A stretch of DNA of 64,000 nucleotides from Vicingus serpentipes (GTDB lineage Bacteria > Bacteroidota > Bacteroidia > Flavobacteriales_E > Vicingaceae): assembly GCF_007993035.1 (NCBI RefSeq), contig NZ_VOOS01000002.1, positions 62,001-126,000 on the forward strand. The letters are read 5' to 3'. The translations under genes and the position numbers were made by a program. This document shows, piece by piece, positions 43,155-51,971 of the stretch. A model generated the notes under the pieces. It was not told where the DNA came from, searched no databases, and worked only from the letters and a program-made list of their open reading frames with translations. Every line of letters begins with the position of its first letter. The stretch's first letter is position 1.

Positions 43155-43967
43155 ATGTTTAAAAAATGGCAACTTTTTTTAGTTTTAATTGTGTTACTAT
43201 TCATTACAGGGTGTAGTAAGTATCAGAAAATTTTAAAAGGGAAGGACTTTGATTTAAAATATGAAACAGCTGTTTCTTTGTTTGAAAATGAAAAGTATGA
43301 GCGTGCATTACCTCTATTCGAAGAGTTAGTACCTTTGTTTAGAGGTACAGACAGAGCTGAAAAGGTTTACTATTACTATTGTTACTCAAATTATTATCTT
43401 GATTTTTTATACGAAGCATCGTATCATTTTAAGAAATTTTCAACTACTTACCCTTCAAGTAAACATGCCGAAGAGACATTGTTTATGAATGCTTATTGTC
43501 ATTATTTACTTTCTCCAATACCTTCATTAGACCCAACAAATACATTTAACGCAATTAATGAACTCCAATTTTTTGCAAATACATACCCCCAACATGAATT
43601 AATAGATTCGACTAATACTTTGATGGATAAATTAAGAGTTAAATTGGAAGAGAAGTCTTTCGATAATTCTAAACAGTATTATAAAATATATGATTACAAA
43701 GCGGCAATAATTGCTTTAAATAATACTTTAAATGATTTTCCTGATACAAAACATCGAGAAGAAATCTCTCTTTTAATACTAAAATCCAATTATTATTTAG
43801 CAATTAACAGTATTAAAGAAAAAAAACTGGAAAGATTTAACAATACTATCGAAGCTTATTATACCTTTGTAGATTCTTTTAAAGAAAGTAAGTATTTAAA
43901 AGAAGCTGAAAATTATTATACAAAAACGACTGAGGAGTTAAATAAATTTAAACAAGAAAATTTATAA
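43155..43967 (+). CDS. bamD: Outer membrane assembly factor BamD
   Basis: Lipoprotein of the BAM complex that inserts outer-membrane proteins. Lipobox ITGC with acylated Cys 20 (MFKKWQLFLVLIVLLFITGC). TPR-like helices throughout: YETAVSLFENEKYERALPLF, VYYYYCYSNYYLDFLYEASY, YPSSKHAEETLFMNAYCHY, and the Bacteroidota BamD feature SPIPSLDPTNTFNAINELQF. 270 aa. First gene of the block bamD-rpoZ-coaBC-DUF4835-recN. Confidence 0.93.
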   Translation: MFKKWQLFLVLIVLLFITGCSKYQKILKGKDFDLKYETAVSLFENEKYERALPLFEELVPLFRGTDRAEKVYYYYCYSNYYLDFLYEASYHFKKFSTTYPSSKHAEETLFMNAYCHYLLSPIPSLDPTNTFNAINELQFFANTYPQHELIDSTNTLMDKLRVKLEEKSFDNSKQYYKIYDYKAAIIALNNTLNDFPDTKHREEISLLILKSNYYLAINSIKEKKLERFNNTIEAYYTFVDSFKESKYLKEAENYYTKTTEELNKFKQENL

Positions 43968-43969
43968 TT

Positions 43970-44302
43970 ATGAATTTCAAAACTACAAACGCAGAAAATT
44001 CTACTATTACAAGAAATATGGATGAGATTGAAAACGTTACAGGTAACGTTTACGAGTCATGTGTAGTTGTTGCTAAAAGAGCAAATCAAATTTCTGTTGA
44101 CTTAAAAGAAGAGTTGACTAGTAAATTAGCTGAATTTGCATCTACTACTGATAATTTAGAAGAAATTTTTGAAAATAGAGAGCAAATTGAAATTTCTAGA
44201 TTCTACGAAAAACTTCCAAAGCCAAACGCTATGGCGTTAAAAGAATTTATCGACGGTAAAGTTTATTTTAGAAAACAAGAACAACAAACAGAAGAAAAAT
44301 AA
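43970..44302 (+). CDS. rpoZ: RNA polymerase omega subunit (Bacteroidota type)
   Basis: 110-aa protein matching the divergent omega subunit of Bacteroidota: NMDEIENVTGNVYESCVVVA, KRANQISVDLKEELTSKLAE and FYEKLPKPNAMALKEFIDGK. It helps assemble RNA polymerase around beta-prime. Identity rests on the family pattern together with its fixed place between bamD (2 nt upstream) and coaBC (8 nt downstream). Confidence 0.88.
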   Translation: MNFKTTNAENSTITRNMDEIENVTGNVYESCVVVAKRANQISVDLKEELTSKLAEFASTTDNLEEIFENREQIEISRFYEKLPKPNAMALKEFIDGKVYFRKQEQQTEEK

Positions 44303-44310
44303 GCGACAAT

Positions 44311-45510
44311 ATGCTTGCTGGCAAAAATATACTCCTAGGAATAACTGGGGGTATAGCTGCTTATAAAACAGCCTCATTAGTTAGGCTGTTTAAAAAAAAT
44401 GGAGCAAATGTTAAAGTAATTTTAACACCTGCTGCTAAAGAATTTGTAACTCCTTTAACATTAGCAACTCTTTCTGAAAACCCAGTTAATTCAAGTTTTT
44501 TTAATGAAATCACTGGAGAGTGGACTAATCATGTTGATTTAGGCTTGTGGGCTGATTTATTTGTTATAGCTCCAGCTACAGCAAATACTATAGCTAAAAT
44601 GGCTAATGGTATTTCTGATAATCTATTACTTGCTACTTATTTATCATGTAAAAGCAAAGTGTATATTGCTCCAGCAATGGATTTAGATATGTACATACAT
44701 CCTTCTACTACAAAAAATTTAATGACCCTCAAGAGTTATGGTAATGTTATAATTGATGCGAAAGAAGGAGAGTTGGCTAGTGGTTTAGTAGGAAAGGGTA
44801 GAATGGAAGAACCAGAACAAATAGTTGAAGATATTAAAAAAAATTTCAGAAAAGATAAATCATTGTTTGGTAAGAGAGTTTTAATAACAGCTGGACCAAC
44901 TTTTGAAAAAATTGATCCTGTTCGATTTATTGGAAATAATTCATCAGGAAAAATGGGATTATTTTTAGCTGAGGAGGCATTAGAACTTGGAGCCGAAGTT
45001 ACTTTAGTAATTGGACCAAACAATCTTGATATAAATCCTTTAATTAATTCTATTAAAATTGAATCGGCACAGCAAATGTATCATGCAGTTCATAATAATA
45101 TTGACGATGCTAATATTATTATAATGTCAGCCGCTGTTGCTGATTATAGTCCGAAAAATGTTAGCGATATAAAGATTAAAAAGAAAACAGATTCACTAAC
45201 TATAGAGCTTGCACCAACAAAAGATATTTTAAAATCTGTTGGGGAAATTAAAAAGCAAAATCAATTATTAGTTGGATTTGCCTTAGAAACTAATGATGAG
45301 AAAGAGAATGCTATTAAAAAGTTAAATTCTAAAAACTTGGATATGATTATCTTAAACTCACTTAATGACATAGGTGCAGGCTTTGGACATAACACAAACA
45401 AAGTTACAATTATCGATAAAAACAATAATGTAGAAGATTTTGAGTTAAAATCTAAAGCATTAGTTGCGTCTGATATTTTTAATAAAATCATATCTTTACT
45501 TAAACAGTAA
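44311..45510 (+). CDS. coaBC: Bifunctional phosphopantothenoylcysteine decarboxylase/synthase
   Basis: Two steps of coenzyme A synthesis in one cytosolic protein (399 aa). The CoaC half (about 1-185) is an FMN-binding flavoprotein: ILLGITGGIAAYKTASLVRL, the catalytic His in TNHVDLGLWADL, PATANTIAKMANGISDNLLL and PAMDLDMY. The CoaB half follows: VLITAGPTFEKIDPVRFIGN, NSSGKMG, AAVADYSPKN and the Lys-rich KIKKKTDSLTIELAPTKD. Order within the recN block is standard. Confidence 0.96.
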   Translation: MLAGKNILLGITGGIAAYKTASLVRLFKKNGANVKVILTPAAKEFVTPLTLATLSENPVNSSFFNEITGEWTNHVDLGLWADLFVIAPATANTIAKMANGISDNLLLATYLSCKSKVYIAPAMDLDMYIHPSTTKNLMTLKSYGNVIIDAKEGELASGLVGKGRMEEPEQIVEDIKKNFRKDKSLFGKRVLITAGPTFEKIDPVRFIGNNSSGKMGLFLAEEALELGAEVTLVIGPNNLDINPLINSIKIESAQQMYHAVHNNIDDANIIIMSAAVADYSPKNVSDIKIKKKTDSLTIELAPTKDILKSVGEIKKQNQLLVGFALETNDEKENAIKKLNSKNLDMIILNSLNDIGAGFGHNTNKVTIIDKNNNVEDFELKSKALVASDIFNKIISLLKQ

Positions 45511-45524
45511 TAAATACATTTTTA

Positions 45525-46433
45525 ATGAATCATTTACTAAGAATAATATTAATTTTTGTATTCTCTCTTTATTTCAATTCACTAGTAAATGCTCAAGAGT
45601 TAAACTGTAATGTTCAAGTAAATTCTTCTCAGGTTACAGGTTCTGATAAAAGTATTTTTGATGTAATGCAAAAGGCTATTTATGAGTTTATGAATAACCG
45701 TAAATGGACTAATCATGTATATAGTAATCAAGAACGAATAGAGTGTACTATACTTATTAATATTACAGAACAGGTATCAGTTGGTTCATTTAAAGCTACA
45801 ATTCAAGTTCAATCAAGAAGACCAGTGTTTAACTCTTCTTACAACTCAACTTTGCTAAACCATATTGATAGAGATTTTGAATTTACCTTTAATGAATTTG
45901 ATCAATTAGACTATTCAGAAACTACTTTTATTTCTAATTTAACGTCAACGCTCTCATTTTATGCATACATGATTTTAGCATTAGATTATGATTCATTTGA
46001 GTTGAACGGAGGTACTCAAAACTTAATTAAAGCACAAACTATTGTTACAAATGCACAAAGTGCACCAAATACAGGATGGAAGGCTTTTGAAGATACTAAA
46101 AATAGATACTGGATGGCTGAAAATTATTTAAAGCCAAACTATGCTGAACTTAGAAAAACCTTTTATAATTACCATAGATTAGGTTTTGATATAATGACTA
46201 AAGATGCAAGTGAAGGAAGAAAAGTAGTATTTAATTCATTAAAAAATTTGGAAAGCGTATTTAACTACGACATGAATTCTTTTCAATTACAACTTTTTTT
46301 TAATGCTAAAAAAGATGAGTTGATTGATTTATTTAAAGAAGCTCAACCTTCTGAAAAAGCAGAAGTAGTTCTATTGCTCAAAAGAATTAACCCTGCAAAT
46401 GGAAATGATTACGAAAAAATCTTAAAAAAATAA
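45525..46433 (+). CDS. DUF4835 family exported protein
   Basis: Secreted protein of unknown function, found in Bacteroidota between coaBC and recN. Signal peptide at residues 1-24 (ending LVNAQ). Typical mature start ELNCNVQVNSSQVTGSDKSI, then FMNNRKWTNHVYSNQERIEC and RPVFNSSYNSTLLNHIDRDF. 302 aa. The constant neighbourhood with bamD suggests an envelope role, which is inference. Its stop overlaps the recN ATG by 1 nt (TAATG). Confidence 0.88.
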   Translation: MNHLLRIILIFVFSLYFNSLVNAQELNCNVQVNSSQVTGSDKSIFDVMQKAIYEFMNNRKWTNHVYSNQERIECTILINITEQVSVGSFKATIQVQSRRPVFNSSYNSTLLNHIDRDFEFTFNEFDQLDYSETTFISNLTSTLSFYAYMILALDYDSFELNGGTQNLIKAQTIVTNAQSAPNTGWKAFEDTKNRYWMAENYLKPNYAELRKTFYNYHRLGFDIMTKDASEGRKVVFNSLKNLESVFNYDMNSFQLQLFFNAKKDELIDLFKEAQPSEKAEVVLLLKRINPANGNDYEKILKK

Positions 46434-48088
46434 TGTTAAGTTATTTATATATAGCAAACTACGCTATTATTGAAGAACTTAAAGTGGACTTTAATGATGG
46501 TTTTACTGTAATTACAGGAGAAACAGGAGCAGGGAAGTCTATCCTCCTGGGTGCTTTGTCGTTAATTTTAGGGAAAAGAGTTGATACATCTGTTTTAAAC
46601 GATAAATCAAAAAAATGTGTGATAGAAGGAGTTTTTAAGATAATTGAGGAGAAACATGCTTCTTTTTTCAGTTTAAACGACTTAGATATTGATAATGAAA
46701 CGACTGTTCGAAGAGAAATATCTCCTACGGGTAAATCTAGAGCTTTTATAAACGACACCCCAGTAAATTTAACTGTACTTAAAGAGTTTTCTGAATTATT
46801 GATTGATATTCATTCTCAACACCAAACGCTTCAAGTGAAAGATGTTGATTTTCAACTTAATGTTGTTGATTCTTATGCTGAATTATCTAATAAAGTAATC
46901 CTTTATAAAAAAGAATTCAAAAAATATATTGCTTTAAAAAGAGCTTATGAGAATTTAGTTAACCAAGAAAAAACAGCAAAATCGGATGTTGATTATTTAA
47001 CTTTTCAATTAAATGAATTATTAGCACTTTCATTAAAAGAAAACGAGCAAGAAGAACTAGAGGCACAGTTAGAAATAATTAATAATTCAGAAGAAATTAA
47101 AGAAGTTTTACAGTTTTCTGTTGAAGCATTTAATAATTCTGACAATAATATAGTAAGCACAATAAAATCTATACAACAATCATTTAGCAAACTAAGTCAT
47201 TGCTCAGAAGATTATAAAAATATTTCGGAGAGATTAAACTCTACATTTATTGAAGTTGCCGATATAGCTAGAGAAATAGAATTGTTAAATGACAATTCTG
47301 ATTTTGATACAGATAATGCAGAATATATAAACCTTCGGCTAAATTCGATCTATAGCTTAGAACAAAAACATCATTTATCTAATTCAAATGAATTGATTCA
47401 TCTTCAAGAAACGTTAAAAGATAAATTGGCTAAAATCAATTCTTTTGATGAAGAAATTGAAAATCATTTAAAAGAATTAGAATTAAAAGAAAAAGAACTA
47501 AGAGATATAGCAAAACAACTTTCAGCTAAACGAGTAAAATCTTTTGCTAAACTATCAAAAGAAATATTAACCAACTTATCGGAATTAGGAATGGCAGAAG
47601 CTTCATTTGAAGTTAGGCAAACATTGAGTGATAAATTAAATGAACATGGCTTAGATGAAATTACATTCTTATTTTCAGCCAACAAAGGTTTTTCACCAAT
47701 AGAGTTGCATAAAGCGGCATCAGGTGGAGAGCTTTCCCGATTAATGTTAACCATTAAATCAATTTTAAGTAAAACAACAGATATTTCTACTATTTTATTT
47801 GATGAAATTGATACAGGAGTATCTGGTGATGTTGCTGATAAAATGGGGAGCATAATGAAACAGATGAGTAGTTCGATGCAAGTTATAGCAATTACTCATT
47901 TACCCCAAGTTGCAGCAAAAGGTAATCATCATTATAAAATTTCAAAGAAAATTACTAATGATAAAACAATAACTACATTATCAGTTTTATCTAAGGAGGA
48001 TCGTATAAATGAATTAGCTAAAATGTTAAGTGGTAAAGAATTAACTAAAGCAGCTAGAGAAAATGCTAAAAATCTTATTTCAAATTAA
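46433..48088 (+). CDS. recN: DNA repair protein RecN
   Basis: SMC-like ATPase for double-strand break repair. N-terminal ATPase half with NYAIIEELKVDFNDGFTVIT and Walker A GETGAGKSILLGAL; two coiled-coil arms (about 150-370); C-terminal half with the ABC signature AASGGELSRLMLTI, Walker B TILFDEIDTGVSG and the H-loop ITHLPQVAAKG. 551 aa, full length. Last gene of the bamD block apart from a small lipoprotein. Confidence 0.96.
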   Translation: MLSYLYIANYAIIEELKVDFNDGFTVITGETGAGKSILLGALSLILGKRVDTSVLNDKSKKCVIEGVFKIIEEKHASFFSLNDLDIDNETTVRREISPTGKSRAFINDTPVNLTVLKEFSELLIDIHSQHQTLQVKDVDFQLNVVDSYAELSNKVILYKKEFKKYIALKRAYENLVNQEKTAKSDVDYLTFQLNELLALSLKENEQEELEAQLEIINNSEEIKEVLQFSVEAFNNSDNNIVSTIKSIQQSFSKLSHCSEDYKNISERLNSTFIEVADIAREIELLNDNSDFDTDNAEYINLRLNSIYSLEQKHHLSNSNELIHLQETLKDKLAKINSFDEEIENHLKELELKEKELRDIAKQLSAKRVKSFAKLSKEILTNLSELGMAEASFEVRQTLSDKLNEHGLDEITFLFSANKGFSPIELHKAASGGELSRLMLTIKSILSKTTDISTILFDEIDTGVSGDVADKMGSIMKQMSSSMQVIAITHLPQVAAKGNHHYKISKKITNDKTITTLSVLSKEDRINELAKMLSGKELTKAARENAKNLISN

Positions 48089-48104
48089 TATATTTGCAAT
48101 TATT

Positions 48105-48287
48105 ATGAAAAATAAAAAATATATAGTACTCTCTTTTGTCCTGGTATTTTTAGTTTCAATTTCATTACCATCATGTAATCCTCACAGAAGAGGAAGTACT
48201 GCTGGGCAAATAGGTGCAGGAGGAGGAAAGAAGTATCATAGAACACCAGCTTCTGCCAAAAGAAGAAGAACAAGCAAGTATAATTAA
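48105..48287 (+). CDS. Small basic lipoprotein (60 aa)
   Basis: Signal peptide MKNKKYIVLSFVLVFLVSIS and lipobox LPSC (acylated Cys 24). The 36-residue mature part is strongly basic and Gly-rich (NPHRRGSTAGQ, GAGGGKKYHRTPASAKRRRTS). I do not know its function; it could bind peptidoglycan, LPS or another anionic surface. ATG at 48105 is preferred to an earlier in-frame ATG (48063), which lies inside recN and adds a poor N-terminus. It sits 16 nt after recN and 12 nt before fabI. Confidence 0.72.
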   Translation: MKNKKYIVLSFVLVFLVSISLPSCNPHRRGSTAGQIGAGGGKKYHRTPASAKRRRTSKYN

Positions 48288-48299
48288 GAAAATATAAAA

Positions 48300-49112
48300 A
48301 TGGCAAACGATTTATTAAAAGGTAAAAAAGGAATTATCTTCGGAGCATTAAATGAAAATTCAATAGCATGGCAAGTTGCAGAAAGAGCACACGAAGAAGG
48401 TGCTGAATTTATTTTAACAAATGCTCCAATAGCATTAAGAATGGGAGAGTTAAATGAACTTGCTCAAAAAACTAATTCTGACATAGTACCAGCAGATGTA
48501 ACTTCAATTGAAGATTTAGAAAACCTTTTTAATAAGGCTGAAGAAAAGTTTGGTAAAATTGATTTTATATTGCATTCTATTGGAATGTCGATTAACGTTA
48601 GAAAAAAAATACATTACACTGAAGCTAACTATGAATACTACCATAAAGCAATGGATATTTCTGCCATTTCTTTTCATAAAGTAATGAAAGTAGCTAAGCA
48701 AAAAGATATAATGAATGAATGGGGTTCTATTTTAGCACTTTCATTTATTGCGGCTCAATTATCTATACCTGGTTATAATGACATGTCTGATGCGAAATCA
48801 TTATTAGAATCTATAGCTAGAACTTTTGGCTATTATTATGGAGTAGATAAAAAAGTTAGAATAAATACCATTTCTCAATCGCCAACTAAAACAACAGCTG
48901 GTGGTGGAATTAAAGGTTTCAACTCTTTATATGATTATGCTGATTTAAATTCACCTTTAGGAAATGCACCGGCATTAGACTGTGCGAACTATTGTATTGC
49001 AATGTTCTCCGATTTAACTAAATATGTAACTATGCAAAACCTTTTCCATGATGGAGGTTTTTCTAGAACTGGAGTTACAGATAAGATGATGCATAAATTA
49101 GGATTTGAATAA
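48300..49112 (+). CDS. fabI: Enoyl-[ACP] reductase FabI
   Basis: Last reduction of the fatty-acid elongation cycle, NADH-dependent, and the usual triclosan target. SDR fold with the atypical cofactor loop of FabI: GKKGIIFGALNENSIAWQVA, then DFILHSIGM. The catalytic YxxxxxK pair is in IPGYNDMSDAKSLLESIART (Tyr, Lys), preceded by LSFIAAQ. Later INTISQSPTKTTAGGGIKGF. 270 aa. It follows the small lipoprotein by 12 nt and ends before a bidirectional terminator. Confidence 0.95.
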   Translation: MANDLLKGKKGIIFGALNENSIAWQVAERAHEEGAEFILTNAPIALRMGELNELAQKTNSDIVPADVTSIEDLENLFNKAEEKFGKIDFILHSIGMSINVRKKIHYTEANYEYYHKAMDISAISFHKVMKVAKQKDIMNEWGSILALSFIAAQLSIPGYNDMSDAKSLLESIARTFGYYYGVDKKVRINTISQSPTKTTAGGGIKGFNSLYDYADLNSPLGNAPALDCANYCIAMFSDLTKYVTMQNLFHDGGFSRTGVTDKMMHKLGFE

Positions 49113-49139
49113 TTCAAATTTAATTATTTAAGATATAAA

Positions 49140-49167
49140 AAAAAGGCTACCAAATGGTAGCCTTTTT
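49140..49167. terminator. Bidirectional terminator between fabI and clpC
   Basis: Stem AAAAAGGCTACC / GGTAGCCTTTTT with a 4-nt loop, flanked by A-run and T-run, between convergent genes. Confidence 0.88.
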
Positions 49168-49190
49168 CTTTTAAAGTTGCTTTTTTAATA

Positions 49191-51752
49191 TTATTTATCT
49201 TCTTCCTTAGAGTTGTCTTTTTTCTTTTTTCCTTTTACTACAGAGAATATTAACTCTTTTGTTACATCATCTAATTCAACTTTAATTGTATCCCCTGCAT
49301 GAATAGTAGATTGAATAATTTCTTCAGCTAATGGATCTTCTAAATATTTTTGAATAGCCCTCTTTAATGGTCTAGCACCATAAGCTTCATCATATCCTTT
49401 ATCTGCAATATAATCTTTCGCTTTTTCAGTTAAATCAATGGTGTAACCTAAGTCAGCAACTCTCTTATATAAATTATCTAATTCTATATCAATAATCTTG
49501 TGAATATCTTCAAGTTTTAATGAGTTAAACATTACAACATCATCAATCCTATTTAAGAATTCAGGAGCAAAGGCTTTTTTAAGTGCGTTTTGGATAACTG
49601 ATGAATTATGCTCTTGTGCACTTTCTTTTTTAGCAGAAGTTGCAAAGCCTACACCTTGACCAAAGTCTTTTAGTTGACGAGCTCCAATATTAGATGTCAT
49701 AATAATGATCGTATTCTTAAAGTTTATTTTCCTTCCTAAGCTATCAGTTAAAATACCATCATCAAGTGCTTGTAGCAATAAGTTAAAAACATCTGGGTGA
49801 GCTTTTTCTACTTCATCTAATAAAATAATAGAGTAGGGCTTTCTTCTAACTTTTTCAGTTAATTGGCCACCTTCTTCATAACCAACGTATCCCGGAGGCG
49901 CTCCAACCAATCTTGAAACAGCAAATTTTTCCATATACTCACTCATGTCAATTCTAATTAAAGCATCATCAGAATCGAATAAGTAGCGAGCTAAAACTTT
50001 TGCAAGCTGAGTTTTACCAACGCCTGTTGGACCTAAGAATATAAATGAGCCAATTGGTTTGTTAGGATCTTTTAATCCTGCTCTATTACGTTGAATTGCT
50101 TTTACAACTTTTTTAATTGCTTCATCTTGTCCAATTACCTTATCATGTATTTCGTCATACATTTTAACTAAACGATCTCCTTCAGCTTGAGCAATTCTTC
50201 TTGTAGGAATTCCAGTCATCATTCCCACAACTTCAGCAACATTGTCTTCAGTTACGGTTTCTCTGTTGTTTTTTGTTTCTTCTTCCCAAGCATTTTTAGC
50301 AACATCTAAATCTTTTAGTAAGTTACGTTCAGTATCTCTTAATTGAGCTGCTTCTTCGTATTTTTGGCTACGAACAACATGGTTCTTTTTCTCTTTTATT
50401 TCCTCGATTTTTTTCTCGATTTCAATAATGTTTTTAGGAACCTTTATGTTTGTAATATGCACTCTAGAACCAGCCTCATCCAAAGCATCAATTGCTTTAT
50501 CAGGAAGGTGTCTATCAGTCATGTATCTATCAGTTAACTTCACACAAGCTTCAATTGCTTCGTCAGTATAGTTAACATTATGATGAGATTCATACTTATC
50601 TTTAATGTTGTTTAATATAGTAATGGTTTCATCAACAGAAGTAGGTTCAACAATTACTTTTTGAAAACGTCTTTCTAAAGCTCCATCTTTTTCTATGTAT
50701 TGTCTGTACTCATCAAGAGTAGTTGCTCCAATACATTGTATTTCACCCCTTGCTAGTGCAGGTTTAAACATGTTAGAAGCATCTAAAGAACCTGAAGCAC
50801 CTCCAGCACCTATAATAGTGTGGATTTCGTCAATAAACAAAATAATATCTGGAGATTTCTCTAATTCATTCATTACAGCTTTCATACGCTCTTCAAACTG
50901 ACCTCTATATTTTGTTCCAGCAACTAAAGAAGCTAAATCAAGCGTAACAATTCGTTTTCCAAACAAAACTCTAGAAACTTTCTTTTGAGTAATTCTTAAC
51001 GCTAAACCTTCTGCAATAGCAGATTTACCAACTCCAGGTTCTCCCAAAAGAATAGGGTTGTTCTTTTTACGTCTTGATAAAATTTGAGAAACTCTTTCAA
51101 TTTCTTTTTCACGACCTACAATAGGATCTAATTTTCCTTCTTCAGCATATTTAGTTAAATCTCTACCAAAGTTATCTAAAACAGGAGTTTTTGATTTTAC
51201 ATCGCCACCCTTTTGAGCGCCAGCTCCACCGGAACCACCCATAAAACCTTTTCCATCATCATCTTCTTCATTATCTGAATTCGGGAATTCAGCTCTTGGC
51301 TGATTATCTTCTTCTATTAGATTCATCATCATTATTTCTTCTTTAATATCGGTATAAGATACATTAAATTTTGATAGCGTTTGTGCTGCTATGTTGTTTT
51401 CTTCCTTTAAAATAGAAAGTAATAAATGCTCAGTACCAATTATGTTGTTTTTAAAAACCTTAGCTTCTAAATAAGTGATTTTAAGCACTTTCTCAGCTTG
51501 CTTTACTAAAGGTATATTAGTTAAATGACTAGCAGTTCCATCACCAATTTTGGTTGACTGTTCAATTTGTTTTCTTAAAACCTTTAAATCAACCCCCAAA
51601 GAGTTTAATATTTTAACAGCTAGGCCATCACCTTCTCTTATAATTCCTAATAATAAATGTTCTACACCTATATAGTCATGTCCAAGTCTTAAAGCCTCTT
51701 CTTTACTGTAGGTGATTACATCCTTAACCTTAGTCGAAAAATTTGCATCCAT
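49191..51752 (-). CDS. clpC: ATP-dependent Clp protease ATPase ClpC
   Basis: Class I Clp/Hsp100 unfoldase, 853 aa. Two N-terminal Clp repeats ([40 protein letters not shown]), AAA1 with [15 protein letters not shown] and [15 protein letters not shown], the UVR/middle segment ([18 protein letters not shown]) that marks ClpC, and AAA2 with [15 protein letters not shown] and the GYVGYEEGG pore loop. C-terminal basic tail. It partners ClpP; adaptor recognition is unknown here. Divergent from gyrA with a 219-nt gap. A -7 box is at 51804-51811. Confidence 0.96.
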   Translation of the reverse strand: MDANFSTKVKDVITYSKEEALRLGHDYIGVEHLLLGIIREGDGLAVKILNSLGVDLKVLRKQIEQSTKIGDGTASHLTNIPLVKQAEKVLKITYLEAKVFKNNIIGTEHLLLSILKEENNIAAQTLSKFNVSYTDIKEEIMMMNLIEEDNQPRAEFPNSDNEEDDDGKGFMGGSGGAGAQKGGDVKSKTPVLDNFGRDLTKYAEEGKLDPIVGREKEIERVSQILSRRKKNNPILLGEPGVGKSAIAEGLALRITQKKVSRVLFGKRIVTLDLASLVAGTKYRGQFEERMKAVMNELEKSPDIILFIDEIHTIIGAGGASGSLDASNMFKPALARGEIQCIGATTLDEYRQYIEKDGALERRFQKVIVEPTSVDETITILNNIKDKYESHHNVNYTDEAIEACVKLTDRYMTDRHLPDKAIDALDEAGSRVHITNIKVPKNIIEIEKKIEEIKEKKNHVVRSQKYEEAAQLRDTERNLLKDLDVAKNAWEEETKNNRETVTEDNVAEVVGMMTGIPTRRIAQAEGDRLVKMYDEIHDKVIGQDEAIKKVVKAIQRNRAGLKDPNKPIGSFIFLGPTGVGKTQLAKVLARYLFDSDDALIRIDMSEYMEKFAVSRLVGAPPGYVGYEEGGQLTEKVRRKPYSIILLDEVEKAHPDVFNLLLQALDDGILTDSLGRKINFKNTIIIMTSNIGARQLKDFGQGVGFATSAKKESAQEHNSSVIQNALKKAFAPEFLNRIDDVVMFNSLKLEDIHKIIDIELDNLYKRVADLGYTIDLTEKAKDYIADKGYDEAYGARPLKRAIQKYLEDPLAEEIIQSTIHAGDTIKVELDDVTKELIFSVVKGKKKKDNSKEEDK

Positions 51753-51803
51753 AATCTGAAATTTATTTAAATCTTATTAAAGTTAAGACTTAATGGTATA
51801 TCT

Positions 51804-51811
51804 CAAAAATA
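51804..51811 (-). promoter_or_regulatory. -7 promoter box (TATTTTTG) for clpC
   Basis: Exact TAnnTTTG on the minus strand, 51 nt before the clpC ATG. The gyrA promoter candidate (TACTTTCG, near 51918) is on the other strand. Confidence 0.45.
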
Positions 51812-51840
51812 ATTATAACGTCATTATTAAAGTCTTAAAT

Positions 51841-51890
51841 AAACACCCCTTTTTTCAACAAAAATTTGTTAGTAAGTAAGGTGTTTTTTT
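51841..51890 (+). other. Stem-loop in the gyrA-clpC divergent region
   Basis: Outer arms AAACACC (51841-51847) and GGTGTTT (51880-51886), a central palindrome ACAAAAATTTGT, and a T-run ending at 51890. It lies upstream of the likely gyrA promoter, so it is not an ordinary terminator for either gene; role unknown. Confidence 0.4.
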
Positions 51891-51971
51891 GCGGTCTAAA
51901 ACTAGCAATTTTGTGTACTTTCGAGAGATTGAAAAAAAAAGCAAAACGCACAAAATAATTAAGTAAAAAAT

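Noticed and set aside
47464-47853. 129-aa antisense ORF inside recN
   Set aside because: Mirror of the recN coding strand in AT-rich sequence; Ser/Leu/Asn-rich product with no start context or motifs. The same applies to antisense ORFs in mnmE (16188-16568), coaBC (44736-45023), clpC (50343-50901) and gyrA (53222-53461).
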